Positions 7,927 through 18,233 of a stretch of 64,000 bases of DNA are shown here, piece after piece. Both the position numbers and the translations under genes were made by a program. The notes below the pieces were generated by a model, which ran no database searches, was not told the origin of the DNA, and saw nothing but the letters and a program-made list of their open reading frames with translations. Source of the stretch: Azospirillum sp051124815 (GTDB lineage Bacteria; Pseudomonadota; Alphaproteobacteria; Azospirillales; Azospirillaceae). Each line of letters begins with the position of its first letter. Position 1 is the stretch's first letter. Where the stretch lies: positions 1 to 64,000 of the forward strand of contig NZ_CP118486.1 of the NCBI RefSeq assembly GCF_051124815.1. The letters are read 5' to 3'.

Positions 7927-8798
7927 CCAGCTATTACGAGGACAGCGCCCGTGGCCGGCTGGACGGGCTACTCGATCCCGGCAGCCTCATCGAGATCCTG
8001 CCGCCGACCGAACGCTTGGTCAGCCCGCATCTGCGCCAGCTCGACACCCCCGCCGCCTTCGACGACGGCATCGTGGTGGGCGAGGGGCGGCTGGCGGGCC
8101 GCCGCGTGCTGGTCGCGGCGCAGGAGGGCGGCTTCATGGGCGGCGCGGTGGGCGAGGTGCATGGCGCCAAGCTGACCGGCCTGCTGGAACGCGCGCTCGA
8201 CATCCGTCCCGACGGCGTGCTGCTGCTGGTGGAATCCGGCGGTGTGCGGCTGCATGAGGCCAATGCCGGGCTGATCGCGGTGTCGGAGGTGATGCGCGCG
8301 GTGCTCGCGGTGCGGGCCGCCGGCATTCCGGTGATCGTGCTGGACGGCGGCACCTTCGGCTGCTTCGGCGGCATGGGCATTGTGTCCCGCCTGTGCGACG
8401 CGGTGGTGATGAGCGAGGAGGGGCGGCTCGGCCTGTCCGGTCCCGAGGTGATCGAGACCACCATGGGGGTGGAGGAGTTCGACAGCCGCGACCGCGCGCT
8501 GGTCTGGCGCACCGTCGGCGGCAAGCACCGCTATCTGCTGGGCGAGGCAGCCGGGCTGGTCGAGGACGATGTCGCCGCCTTCCGGGCCGCTGCGCTCGCG
8601 TTGCTCGACCGCAAGCCGGACCTGTCGCTGGCGGCGTTGGAGGCCGAGCATGCGGCGCTCGGCAGCCGGCTGGAGCGGTTCGGCGATTGCCGCGATGCGC
8701 TCGACATCTGGGAAAGGCTGGGGGTGGAGGAGCCGGAAAAGCTGCCGATCCTCGACACCGCCGACTTCCTCGCCACCGTCCGCGACCGGAGGGCCTGA
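7923..8798 (+). CDS. mdcD: Malonate decarboxylase beta subunit
   Basis: MdcD and MdcE form the carboxyltransferase-like enzyme that removes CO2 from malonyl-S-ACP. The 291-residue protein has the crotonase-like fold signatures of the family: AAQEGGFMGGAVGEVHGAKL (near 60-80), LVESGGVRLHEANAGLIA (near 100-118) and the oxyanion glycine pair in GCFGGMGIVSR. The start overlaps mdcC by four bases and the stop is three bases before mdcE, so the subunits are probably made in equal amounts. Length matches family members. Confidence 0.95.
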   Translation: MTSYYEDSARGRLDGLLDPGSLIEILPPTERLVSPHLRQLDTPAAFDDGIVVGEGRLAGRRVLVAAQEGGFMGGAVGEVHGAKLTGLLERALDIRPDGVLLLVESGGVRLHEANAGLIAVSEVMRAVLAVRAAGIPVIVLDGGTFGCFGGMGIVSRLCDAVVMSEEGRLGLSGPEVIETTMGVEEFDSRDRALVWRTVGGKHRYLLGEAAGLVEDDVAAFRAAALALLDRKPDLSLAALEAEHAALGSRLERFGDCRDALDIWERLGVEEPEKLPILDTADFLATVRDRRA

Positions 8799-8801
8799 AC
8801 C

Positions 8802-9506
8802 ATGGATTTGACCATACTTCTGGACCGGCTGTTCCCGGACGGGCACGAGATCGCCGCAGATGGCGTCTATTTCGACGGCAACGGCCGGGTCTATGGCGCC
8901 GATGTCGCGGTTATCGGTACCATCGACAACACACCCATCGGCATCGAACTGGCCTTCCGCATGGCCGGCGCGGTGTTGGACGTGGTGCGTCGCCATCCCG
9001 GCCGGCCGATCCTGCTGCTGGTCGACACCCAGGGCCAGCGGCTGAGCCATCGCGACGAACTGCTGGGCATCAACGGCTACATGGCGCATCTGGCCAAGTG
9101 CATCGATCTGGCCCGGCGCAACGGACACCGGGTGATCGGGCTGGTCCATGGGCAGGCGGTCAGCGGCGGCTTCCTCGCCACCAGCCTGCTGGCCGACCGC
9201 TGCTATGCCCTGCCCGATGCGGAGATCCGGGTGATGAACCTGCCGGCAATGGCGCGCGTCACCAAGATCCCGCTGGAACGGCTGACGGAGCTGAGCGCGT
9301 CCTCCCCCGTGTTCGCGCCGGGCGTGGAGAATTACCGTCGCATGGGCGCCATCGCCGATTTGTGGGACGGCGACCTTGCGACCTGCCTTGCCGAGGCGCT
9401 GGCCGCGCCGGTGGACGGCGATCCGCGCCGGGAGTTGGGCGAGGAACGCGGCGGGCGGCTGCTGGCCCGCAGGGTGGCCGACCGGGTGCGGCGCGATGCC
9501 GTCTGA
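8802..9506 (+). CDS. mdcE: Malonate decarboxylase gamma subunit
   Basis: MdcE is the second half of the acyl-ACP decarboxylase. The 234-residue protein contains the crotonase-fold segments ILLLVDTQGQRLSHRDELLG (near 67-86) and VSGGFLATSLLADRCYALPD (near 122-141), which supply the second oxyanion hole. It is shorter than some MdcE proteins at the C-terminus but has no break. Its stop lies 11 nt inside mdcG, so the two genes overlap in different frames. Confidence 0.93.
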   Translation: MDLTILLDRLFPDGHEIAADGVYFDGNGRVYGADVAVIGTIDNTPIGIELAFRMAGAVLDVVRRHPGRPILLLVDTQGQRLSHRDELLGINGYMAHLAKCIDLARRNGHRVIGLVHGQAVSGGFLATSLLADRCYALPDAEIRVMNLPAMARVTKIPLERLTELSASSPVFAPGVENYRRMGAIADLWDGDLATCLAEALAAPVDGDPRRELGEERGGRLLARRVADRVRRDAV

Positions 9507-10155
9507 TGTGTGGCCGCGCCATGGCTGGGTCCGGCTGGGGGAGAACTGGGCGGATTGCCTGCGCTCTTCTCTGGGCGAGGCGGAGCGGGAGGAGGTGGCG
9601 GACTGGTGCCGGGCCGGCCGGCCTCTGGTGATCGCGCGCGGCCGGTCGGAGGATGGGGCGGGGGAGCTTCGGCTGGGCCTCGCCACTCCGGACAAGCGGC
9701 GGATCGGCCTGCATGTGGCGGCCGAGGCTGTGGCCGAGAGTTGGGGTCCGCTGCCGCTGGCCGAGGCGGTGGAGACGGCGCCGGAGGCGTGGCGGCCGAT
9801 GCTGGCGGAGCTGGTGCGGCGGGCGCTGGCGGTGGGGGTGGGGCCGGCGGTGTACGGCTCGCTGGCGTGGCAGCATCGGACGGGTCTGGGCTATGTCCGA
9901 CCGGACTCAGACGTCGACCTGCTGTTCGCCCCGCGCGACCGCCGGCAGTTGGACGGGTTGCTGGACCTGCTGAGGGCGTTCGGCGACGGCAGTCCGAGGC
10001 TGGACGGGGAAATCCTGATGCCGGACGGCGCGGCGGTCGCATGGCGGGAACTGGCCGGACGGCCCGACCGCCTGCTGGTGAAGGGGCCGGCGGAGGTGGA
10101 GTTGCGCGACCTGCCGTCCGTGCTGGCGCTGTTCGACCGGGAGGATGCCGCATGA
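9496..10155 (+). CDS. mdcG: Phosphoribosyl-dephospho-CoA transferase (holo-ACP synthase of malonate decarboxylase)
   Basis: MdcG attaches the prosthetic group to the serine of MdcC. The 219-residue protein carries a nucleotidyltransferase-like signature, YGSLAWQ followed by YVRPDSDVDLLF (near 116-137), with the paired aspartates expected to bind metal. The ATG at 9496 begins inside mdcE, giving an 11-nt overlap; the open frame continues upstream but only as a shadow of mdcE. The stop overlaps mdcB by ATGA. With MdcB it makes the cluster self-sufficient for cofactor synthesis and loading. Confidence 0.9.
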   Translation: MPSDVWPRHGWVRLGENWADCLRSSLGEAEREEVADWCRAGRPLVIARGRSEDGAGELRLGLATPDKRRIGLHVAAEAVAESWGPLPLAEAVETAPEAWRPMLAELVRRALAVGVGPAVYGSLAWQHRTGLGYVRPDSDVDLLFAPRDRRQLDGLLDLLRAFGDGSPRLDGEILMPDGAAVAWRELAGRPDRLLVKGPAEVELRDLPSVLALFDREDAA

Positions 10156-11027
10156 TCCGCAGCAGCGCCGCGATTTCCTTTGTCCCGTTCGATGTCTCTA
10201 GTCCCCTTGCGGCAATGGTCGGACGCACGGCGGTTCGTGCGCTCTATGCCGAGCTGGCGCTTCACCCGAAGCCGGGGCTGGTCAGCCCGCTCGACAGCGG
10301 CAGCCATGACGACATGGACATGGGCACCTTCCTGCGCAGCCTGTTCGCCCTGCGCGGCTATTTCCGCGCCATCGCCGCCGCGGGCGCGGAGGGGGCCGGG
10401 TTCGCAGTTTTGCGCGACCTCGGCATCGCCGCCGAACGCCGAATGCTGGCCGCCACCGGCGGAATCAACACGCATCGGGGGGCGGTGTTCGGGATCGGCT
10501 TTCTCGCCGCCGCCGCCGGCTGGCGGATGCGGCGGGGGCGGTCGCTGGGTGGAGCGGCGCTGGGCGAGACCGTCGCGGAGATTTGGGGCGGCGGAATTCT
10601 CGGCGCGGCACCGCAGTCGCCGGACAGCCATGGCGCGCGGGCGGTTCGGCGCTATGGCGCTCGTGGCGCCCGGCAGGAGGCGGCGGAGGGGTTCCCGACC
10701 CTGTTCAGGCTGGCCCTGCCGGCGCTGGACCGCGCACTGGCCGGCGGTGCCGATGCGGAACGGGCGCTGGTGCAGACCCTGTTCACGCTGATGGCTGAAC
10801 TGGAGGACACCAACCTGCTGCATCGCGGCGGCGCGGAGGGATTGGCCTTCGTTCAGGGTGAGGCGCGCCGCTTCCTCGACCGGGGCGGGGTGTTCCGCGA
10901 CGATTGGCGCGACGAGGCGCTGGCCCTGCACCGCGCCTGCGTCGCCCGCCGGCTGTCGCCCGGCGGCAGTGCCGACATGCTGGCGGCGGCGCATTTCGTC
11001 CATGCCCTGCGGGAGGGCTGGGCATGA
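10152..11027 (+). CDS. mdcB: Triphosphoribosyl-dephospho-CoA synthase
   Basis: MdcB (CitG family) joins dephospho-CoA and ATP to make the precursor of the malonate decarboxylase cofactor. Of its 291 residues the diagnostic segments are LHPKPGLVSPLDSGSHDDMD (near 39-58), ATGGINTHRGAVFGIG (near 101-116) and the C-terminal LEDTNLLHRGG. The ATG at 10152 overlaps the mdcG stop, and mdcH again starts inside the mdcB stop. Length is normal for the family. Confidence 0.94.
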   Translation: MIRSSAAISFVPFDVSSPLAAMVGRTAVRALYAELALHPKPGLVSPLDSGSHDDMDMGTFLRSLFALRGYFRAIAAAGAEGAGFAVLRDLGIAAERRMLAATGGINTHRGAVFGIGFLAAAAGWRMRRGRSLGGAALGETVAEIWGGGILGAAPQSPDSHGARAVRRYGARGARQEAAEGFPTLFRLALPALDRALAGGADAERALVQTLFTLMAELEDTNLLHRGGAEGLAFVQGEARRFLDRGGVFRDDWRDEALALHRACVARRLSPGGSADMLAAAHFVHALREGWA

Positions 11028-11941
11028 GCCTGGGGATTCTCTGTTCCGGCCAGGGCGGGCAAGGGCCGGGCATGCTCGAGCTGTTGCGGCGGGAGCCGGC
11101 GGCCCAAGCGGTGCTGGACCGCGCCGCCATGGTCATGGGACGTGATCCGCGCGCGCTGGTCGGCGGGCCCGAGGCGGAGATGCAACGCAACGCCGTTGCC
11201 CAGCCGCTGCTCTGCGCGGTCCAGGCGGCGATTTGGGCGGCGCTGCGGCCGCATCTGCCGCCGGTGCGGGCGGTTGCCGGCTACAGCCTGGGGGAGTTGT
11301 CGGCCTACCATGTGGCGGGTGCGCTGGACCTGGACGACCTGCTGCCGCTGGCGATCCGGCGGGCCGTGGCGATGGACCGCGCCGATTCCGAGCCGGGTGG
11401 GTTGCTGGCGGTGCGGGGATTGGATCGCGCACGGCTTGAGCCGGTTTGCCGCGCCTGCGGAGCGGACATCGCCATCGAGAATGGGGCCGACCGGCTCGTC
11501 GTCGGCGGGCGTAGAACGGCGTTGGCTGTGGTCGGGCAGGCGGCGCTGGCCCTTGGGGCTGCCCTCACGCCGCTGCCGGTCACGGTGGCCTCTCACACCC
11601 GGCTGATGGCGCTCGCCGCGATGGAGTTCGGGCCGGTGCTGGCGGCGAGCGGCCTGCGGGCCCCGCCTATTCCGGTGCTGGCCGGCATCGACGGCACCCC
11701 GGTTTACACGCGCGAGCGGGCGGTCGCGGCGCTGACCCGCCAGATGACGGAAACGGTCGCCTGGGCTGCCTGCCTGGACGGGCTGATCGAGATGGGCTGC
11801 ACCGTCCTGCTGGAAACCGGCCCCGGCAACGCGCTGGCGCGGATGGCCGCCGAGCGGTATCCCGATTTGCCGGTCCGCGCCGTGTCGGATTTCCGCAGCC
11901 TGTCCGGCGCCGCTGCTTGGGTGGAGCGGCAGTTCGGGTGA
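11024..11941 (+). CDS. mdcH: Malonyl-CoA:ACP transacylase of malonate decarboxylase
   Basis: MdcH primes the enzyme by loading malonyl from malonyl-CoA onto MdcC. The 305-residue protein has the transacylase opening ILCSGQGGQGPGM and the nucleophile elbow GYSLGE with Ser88 (most relatives have GHS). The later VASHTRLM segment supplies the probable catalytic histidine, and LLETGPGNAL is the usual C-terminal motif. It is the last gene of the operon and is followed directly by GC-rich inverted repeats. Confidence 0.93.
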   Translation: MSLGILCSGQGGQGPGMLELLRREPAAQAVLDRAAMVMGRDPRALVGGPEAEMQRNAVAQPLLCAVQAAIWAALRPHLPPVRAVAGYSLGELSAYHVAGALDLDDLLPLAIRRAVAMDRADSEPGGLLAVRGLDRARLEPVCRACGADIAIENGADRLVVGGRRTALAVVGQAALALGAALTPLPVTVASHTRLMALAAMEFGPVLAASGLRAPPIPVLAGIDGTPVYTRERAVAALTRQMTETVAWAACLDGLIEMGCTVLLETGPGNALARMAAERYPDLPVRAVSDFRSLSGAAAWVERQFG

Positions 11942-11966
11942 ATGGGCTGCAGGTCGCGGGAAGAAT

Positions 11967-12110
11967 CCCCTCTCCCCCTCGGGGAGAGGGTTAGGGTGAG
12001 GGGGCGCGCGTGGCGAGGATTCTCAAGAGTCGAACACTCCTCGCACCCCACCAAATCCACCCTTGTGCATCCCCCTCACCCCGGCCCTCTCCCCTGGGGG
12101 GAGAGGGGGA
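11967..12110. repeat. Pair of GC-rich palindromic (REP-like) elements after mdcH
   Basis: Two inverted copies of a CCCTCTCC...GGAGAGGGTTAGGGTGAGGGG-type unit lie at about 11967-12004 and 12071-12110, facing each other between the convergent ends of mdcH and the EamA gene. Each half is itself a hairpin. The same family recurs at 44658-44832. Confidence 0.8.
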
Positions 12111-12126
12111 TCTCCGAGGGATAGTG

Positions 12127-13037
12127 TCACCTGCGCGCAACCGGTTTCGGACCCAGCACGCAGGCGACGGCGGCGAGGATCAGCACGAGGGCCGCGGCTA
12201 GCCGCGCCGTCACAGGGTCACCCAGCAGCAGCACCGCACCGCTCACCCCGACGACCGGAATCAGCAGGGTGCTGACCGCCGCCTCTCCCACCGTCAGGCG
12301 GCGGACGGTGACGTACCACAGAGCCTGCGCCGCGCAGAGCGAACAGAAAATGTGCCACGCGAAGCCGACCCACACCTCGGGGTGGATTTCGGCCAGTGCC
12401 GGTCTCGTCTCCGTCGCCGCCAGCAGGATCATCGGCGGGGCGCACAGCACATACTGCCATCCGGTGATGACCATCGGATGAGTGCGCCAGACCCGCCGCT
12501 TCATCACGATGGTGCCGAGCGCCCAGGCGACAGCCGCCACCAGCATCACCGCCGGCCCGGCCAGGGCAGATGGCGGCGCCGACAGCGCAGCCGGCCCCAG
12601 CAGGACCAGCAGCCCGGACAATCCGCAGGCCAGCCCGACGATCTGGCGCGGCCCCGGCCGTTCGCCCAGCAGCGGGATCGCCAGCAGCGTCGCCCACACC
12701 GGCATGGTGAAGGCGACGATGGCCGCCTGCGAGGTTGCCATCAGGCTTTGCCCCAGCGCCGTGCACAGGTTGAAGACCAGCACGTTGCACAGCCCCGCCG
12801 CCGCCAGCGCCGGCCATTCTGCCCGCTCCACCCGCAGCCGGTGCCCGGCCAGTCGCGCCGCACCCAGCAGCAGCACCGCCCCGGCGGTGAAGCCGATGGC
12901 GCGCAGGCTGAAGATCGGCACCTGCGTCAGGATCGTCTTCACCGCCGGCCAGTTCAGGCCCCAGAACAGGCTGATGACGGCGATCAGCAGGTATTTGACC
13001 GGATCGCGGCCGGCTCCGGTGGCGGCGATGGCGGTCA

Positions 13038-13038
<1 letters not shown>
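12127..13038 (-). CDS. EamA/DMT-family membrane transporter
   Basis: This 303-residue protein has ten hydrophobic segments in two five-helix repeats, as in the drug/metabolite exporter (EamA) family, with the early FWGLNWPAVK motif typical of these proteins. Such carriers usually export metabolites. Its ATG shares one base with the stop of the preceding deacetylase-like gene (TGATG), so translation is coupled. It is the last gene of the ten-gene minus-strand cluster and may export an end product or guard against substrate overload. Substrate is not predictable. Confidence 0.85.
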
Positions 13039-14099
<1,061 letters not shown>

Positions 14100-14127
14100 G
14101 GGGGGACTCTCCGGAGAGCGGACGTGC

Positions 14128-15369
14128 TCAGGGCCGTCCGGCCGTGGCGACCAGCGTTTCGAACAGCACGGCGGCGCCGCGGGCGCCGTCGGCGGGGGAG
14201 ATGTTCTCGACCTCGTTGTGGCTGATGCCATCCTCACAGGGGATGAAGATCATCGCTGTTGGAACCTTGCCCGCCACATAGACCGCGTCATGGCCGGCGC
14301 CCGACACGATGTCGCGGTGGCTGAAGCCGAAGCCGGCGGCGGCCTCGCGCACGCTGTCGACCAGCGGCTGGGCGAAGGGTGTCGGCGGGAAGTGCCAGAA
14401 ATCGGCGATCTCGGCGCTCACCCCATGCTGCTCGGCGATCGCGGCGACGGCGGCGCGGAAGCGGCGGTCCATGTCGGCCAGCGTGTCGGCGTTGGGATGG
14501 CGCAGGTCCACGGTGAAGAAGACGCGGCCGGGGATGACGTTGCGCGAATGCGGATGGACGTCGAGGATGCCGACGGTGGCGCAGGGATCGCCGGCGGTCT
14601 CCAGCCCGACCCGCTGCACCGCCTGCACCATCGCCGAGGCGGCGACCAGCGCGTCGCGGCGCAGGCGCATCGGCGTCGGGCCGGCGTGCGCCTCCACCCC
14701 CGTCACCGTCACCTCGTACCAGCGCTGGCCCTGGGCACCGGTGACGACGCCGATCTCCTTGCCCTCGACCTCCAGCACCGGACCCTGTTCGATGTGGGCC
14801 TCCAGATAGGCGTGCATGGGGTGATCGACCGGCGCCTCGCCGGCATAGCCGGTGCGGACCAGCTCGTCGCCCAGCCGCGCGCCGTCCTGCGCCACCTTTT
14901 CGAGGATCTCGTCCAGCGTGAAGACGCCGGTGACGACGCCCGACCCCATCATCGGGGGCGAGAAACGAGAGCCTTCCTCGTTGGTCCAGACCGCGACCTC
15001 GACCGGGTGCAGGGTTTCCACCCCGCGGTCGTTGAGCGAGCGCACCACCTCCAGCGCCGCCAGCACGCCGAACACGCCGTCGAAGCGTCCGCCGGTCGGC
15101 TGGGTGTCGAGATGGCTGCCCATCACCACCGGGGGCAGGCTGTCGTCGCGGCCCTTGCGGCGGGCGAAGATGTTGCCGATGCGGTCGACGCTGACGGTGC
15201 AGCCGGCGGCCTTGCACCAGGAGACGAACAGGTCGCGTCCGGCCTTGTCCTCGTCCGACAAAGCGAGGCGGCAGCTGCCGCCCTTGGCGGTGGCGCCGAT
15301 CTTCGCCATGTCGGCAAGGCTGTCCCACAGGCGCTGGCTGTCGATGGGCAGGTTGGAGGGCAGGGACAT
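14128..15369 (-). CDS. Zn-dependent M20-family amidase (allantoate/N-carbamoyl-amino-acid hydrolase type)
   Basis: Members hydrolyse carbamoyl or ureido groups from amino acids (hydantoinase/carbamoylase type) or allantoate. The 413-residue protein has the metal motif GSHLDTQPTGGRFDGV with His86 and Asp97, the catalytic NEEGSRF, the substrate-binding HIEQGPVLE and GVEAHAGPTPM segments, and the late GAGHDA and HNEVE motifs. All are intact. It belongs to the amide-processing part of the cluster, next to the acetylpolyamine-amidohydrolase-like gene. The exact substrate (ureidopropionate, carbamoyl-amino acid, other) is not determined. Confidence 0.88.
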   Translation of the reverse strand: MSLPSNLPIDSQRLWDSLADMAKIGATAKGGSCRLALSDEDKAGRDLFVSWCKAAGCTVSVDRIGNIFARRKGRDDSLPPVVMGSHLDTQPTGGRFDGVFGVLAALEVVRSLNDRGVETLHPVEVAVWTNEEGSRFSPPMMGSGVVTGVFTLDEILEKVAQDGARLGDELVRTGYAGEAPVDHPMHAYLEAHIEQGPVLEVEGKEIGVVTGAQGQRWYEVTVTGVEAHAGPTPMRLRRDALVAASAMVQAVQRVGLETAGDPCATVGILDVHPHSRNVIPGRVFFTVDLRHPNADTLADMDRRFRAAVAAIAEQHGVSAEIADFWHFPPTPFAQPLVDSVREAAAGFGFSHRDIVSGAGHDAVYVAGKVPTAMIFIPCEDGISHNEVENISPADGARGAAVLFETLVATAGRP

Positions 15370-15426
15370 GGTGGCTCCGGGAAATTATTTCTGACGTTTG
15401 ATTTGAGAGGGTGTCGGCTGGCGATG

Positions 15427-15530
15427 CCCCCACCTAACCTCCCCCGCTGGGCGGGGGAGGGACTGCCGCCACTCTCCTGCATCAGCGCTTGTCCCCTCCC
15501 CCGCCCAGCGGGGGAGGGTTAGGGTGGGGG
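15427..15530. repeat. Pair of inverted GC-rich palindromes
   Basis: Facing copies of a CCCCACCTAACCTCCCCCGC-type unit lie at about 15427-15462 and 15492-15530, each with a GCTGGGCGGG or CCGCCCAGCG hairpin core. They interrupt the minus-strand cluster between the ketopantoate-reductase-like and carbamoylase-like genes and may attenuate or stabilise the transcript. This is a second repeat family, also seen at 22010-22112. Confidence 0.78.
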
Positions 15531-15553
15531 CAAGAGTCAGACGGTTGAGGCAC

Positions 15554-16537
15554 CTAAGCCGCCACTTCGCGCCGCTCCCGCGCCCGCAGGTCGACCATCG
15601 CCAGCACGGCGCGCAACATCGGCACATCGACGCCGGTGCGCTCCGCCAGTTCGATCACCGAGCCGAGGATCGCCTCCAGCTCAAGCCGGCGGCCGGCCTC
15701 ATAGTCCTGCAGCATCGAAGTCTTGAAGTCGCCGACGCCGGCGGCCATGGCGATGCGTTCGTCGACGCTGGTGGTGAAGACCACACCCAGCCGCTCCGCC
15801 ACCGCCTTGGCCTCCAGCATCATGGCGCGACCGGTCTCGCGGGTGCCGGGATCGTTGCACAGGCGGCCGAGCGTCGATCCGGTCAGCACGCTCAACGGGT
15901 TGAAGGCGAGGTTGCCCCACAGCTTCACCCAGATCGCCTGCCGGATGTCGGCGGTCTTCGCCGGCTGGAACCCGGCCTGCCCGAACAGGGTGACGATGCG
16001 GTCCACCGCCGGGTTGTCCCGGCCGGCCACATCGCCGAAGACGAAGCGCTGGTCGCTGACATGGCGCAGGCGGCAGGGGCCGTCGCCCTCCACCGCGACG
16101 AAGGTCGTCGCGCCGACGACGCGGTCGGGATCGATGGAGCGCCACAGCAGACCGTCGGGATCGATGCTGGCGAGCGGCCGGTCGGCCAAGGGTTCCGGCT
16201 GGCGGTGCGGATACCACCAGGGAATGCCGTTGACCATCGGCACGATGGCGGTCTCCGGCCCCAGCAGCGGGGTCAGCGTGTCGATGGTGCCGCGCAGGGC
16301 ATGGGACTTGACGCAGAGGAACACAAGATCCTGGGGCCCAAGCGACAGGCTGTCGTCGGTGACGCGCGGGTTCAGGCGGGCGACGCGGTTCAGCGGCGTC
16401 ACCATGGTCAGGCCGTTGCGGCGGATGGCGGCGGCGGAGTTCGGCCGGGCGACCAGCGTCACCTCGGCCTCGGTGGCGCCCAGCCGGGCGGTCAGCAGAC
16501 CGCCGACCGCACCAGCGCCGATGATGGCGACCTTCAT
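15554..16537 (-). CDS. 2-dehydropantoate 2-reductase family protein (ketopantoate reductase fold)
   Basis: The family reduces 2-oxo acids such as ketopantoate with NADPH. The 327-residue protein starts with a Rossmann nucleotide motif (MKVAIIGAGAVGGLLTARLG), has the LCVKSHA segment and the second lysine in WVKLWGNLAFNPL, and a C-terminal helical domain with SSMLQDYEAGR-like sequence. The start follows the ABC ATPase stop with no gap. Being inside a catabolic/transport cluster, it more likely reduces or oxidises a pathway intermediate than makes pantothenate. Confidence 0.85.
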   Translation of the reverse strand: MKVAIIGAGAVGGLLTARLGATEAEVTLVARPNSAAAIRRNGLTMVTPLNRVARLNPRVTDDSLSLGPQDLVFLCVKSHALRGTIDTLTPLLGPETAIVPMVNGIPWWYPHRQPEPLADRPLASIDPDGLLWRSIDPDRVVGATTFVAVEGDGPCRLRHVSDQRFVFGDVAGRDNPAVDRIVTLFGQAGFQPAKTADIRQAIWVKLWGNLAFNPLSVLTGSTLGRLCNDPGTRETGRAMMLEAKAVAERLGVVFTTSVDERIAMAAGVGDFKTSMLQDYEAGRRLELEAILGSVIELAERTGVDVPMLRAVLAMVDLRARERREVAA

Positions 16538-18229
16538 TCAGTGCGCTCCTGCCGGAACCGATTGCAGGTCTTCCGGAATCTGCCAGCCCTTGCCGGGGAT
16601 GGCGTCGAGCAGGCTGCGGGTGTAGGCGTCGCGGGGATGGGTGAACACCTCCCGCGCGGTGCCGAGTTCGACGATCTTGCCGCGGCGCATCACCGCGATG
16701 GTGTCGCAGACCTGAGCGGCCACCCGCAGGTCGTGGGTGATGAACAGCATGGCGAGGTTCAGGCGCTTGCGGATGTCGTCCAGCAGCTCCAGCACCTGCC
16801 CCTGCACCGAGACGTCGAGGGCGGACACCGGCTCGTCGGCGACCAGCAGCTTCGGTTCCATGGCCAGCGCACGGGCGATGCCGATGCGCTGGCGCTGGCC
16901 GCCGGAGAACTCGTGCGGGAAGCGGTCGGCGGCCGAGCCGTCGAGGCCGACCATCGCCAGCAGCTCCCGCGCGCGGGTCAGCGCCTTGGCCCGGTCCTCG
17001 CCGTAGGCGACCGGCCCCTGGGCCACGATGTCGCCGACGCGGTGGCGCGGGTTCAGCGAGGCGTAGGGATCCTGGAACACCATCTGCACCGCCCGGCGAT
17101 AGGGCCGGAAGCCCTTGCGGTCGAGCGACAGCAGGTCGGTCCCCTGGAACAGGATGCGGCCCGAATCCGGCTTGATCAGGCCGACGATGGAGCGTCCCAG
17201 CGTCGATTTGCCCGACCCGGATTCGCCGACCAGACCGACCGTCTCGCCGGGGTGGATGGTCAGCGACAGGTCGTCGCCGGCAACAACCTCCTTGGATTTC
17301 TTGAACAGGCCGCCGCCGACATGGAAGACCTTGCGCACCTTGTCGGCGACCAGCAGCGGCGCGCCCGCCTTGGCGTGGTCGTCGCGGTGTTCGATGTAAT
17401 GCGGGACGGAGGCGATCAGCTGCCGGGTGTAGGGATGCTGCGGCCGGTTCAGCACGTCCGACGCCGGGCCGTATTCCACCAGCTTGCCGTGGCGCATCAC
17501 CGCCACCCGGTGGGCGATCTCCGCCACCACGCCGAAATCGTGGGTGATGAACATCATGCCCATGTGGCGTTCGGCCTGGATCGAGCGGATCAGGTCGAGG
17601 ATCTGCTTCTGGGTGGTGACGTCCAGCGCCGTGGTCGGCTCGTCGGCGATCAGGATGTCGGGCTGGCAGGCCAGCGCCATGGCGATCATCACGCGCTGGC
17701 GCTGGCCGCCCGACAGGCGGAAGGGATAGGCCTCGGCCAGTTCGGCCGGGTTGGGCAGGCCGACCTGGGCCAGCAGCTCCACCACGCGGGCGCGGCGGGC
17801 GGGGGCGGGCAGGTCGGTGTGCTCGCGCAAGCTCTCGCCGATCTGGCGGCCGACCCGCATCAGCGGGTTCAGCGCGGTCATCGGCTCCTGGAAGACCATG
17901 GCGATGCGGCCGCCGCGAAGGGCGCGCTGCTCCGCCTCCGGCATGGTCAGCACGTCCTTGCCCTTGAACAGCAGGCTGCCGCCGGCGACCCGGACATGGG
18001 GGGCGGGCAGCAGGCCCATCATGGCATGCGCGGTCATCGACTTGCCGGAGCCGGACTCGCCGACCACGCAGAGGATCTCGTCGGGGTTCAGGGTGAAGGT
18101 CAGGTTGTCCACCGCCAGCGGACGGTCGGCGCCCGGCGGCAACGCGATGCTGAGTCCGCGCACATCGAGAAGCGGTGTGTTCATGGCGGCGGTCTCCAAG
18201 GGAGTGCGCATCAATTCGGACTGGCTCAT
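16538..18229 (-). CDS. Peptide/nickel-type ABC transporter, fused double ATPase
   Basis: A single 563-residue chain holds two ATPase domains equivalent to DppD and DppF (as in GsiA and YejF). Each has its own Walker A GESGSGKS (near 55 and 340), a signature (LSGGQRQRV and FSGGQRQRIG) and Walker B (ADEPTTALDV and ADEPVSALDV). The extra C-terminal oligopeptide-transporter region (HPYTRQL and RDAYTRSLL) follows each domain. It powers the two permeases encoded just upstream. The gene directly abuts the ketopantoate-reductase-like gene. Confidence 0.94.
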   Translation of the reverse strand: MSQSELMRTPLETAAMNTPLLDVRGLSIALPPGADRPLAVDNLTFTLNPDEILCVVGESGSGKSMTAHAMMGLLPAPHVRVAGGSLLFKGKDVLTMPEAEQRALRGGRIAMVFQEPMTALNPLMRVGRQIGESLREHTDLPAPARRARVVELLAQVGLPNPAELAEAYPFRLSGGQRQRVMIAMALACQPDILIADEPTTALDVTTQKQILDLIRSIQAERHMGMMFITHDFGVVAEIAHRVAVMRHGKLVEYGPASDVLNRPQHPYTRQLIASVPHYIEHRDDHAKAGAPLLVADKVRKVFHVGGGLFKKSKEVVAGDDLSLTIHPGETVGLVGESGSGKSTLGRSIVGLIKPDSGRILFQGTDLLSLDRKGFRPYRRAVQMVFQDPYASLNPRHRVGDIVAQGPVAYGEDRAKALTRARELLAMVGLDGSAADRFPHEFSGGQRQRIGIARALAMEPKLLVADEPVSALDVSVQGQVLELLDDIRKRLNLAMLFITHDLRVAAQVCDTIAVMRRGKIVELGTAREVFTHPRDAYTRSLLDAIPGKGWQIPEDLQSVPAGAH

Positions 18230-18233
18230 CGGA

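Noticed and set aside
11967..12110. GC-rich repeats considered as a CRISPR array
   Set aside because: Only two inverted, hairpin-forming copies with no regular spacers and no cas genes.
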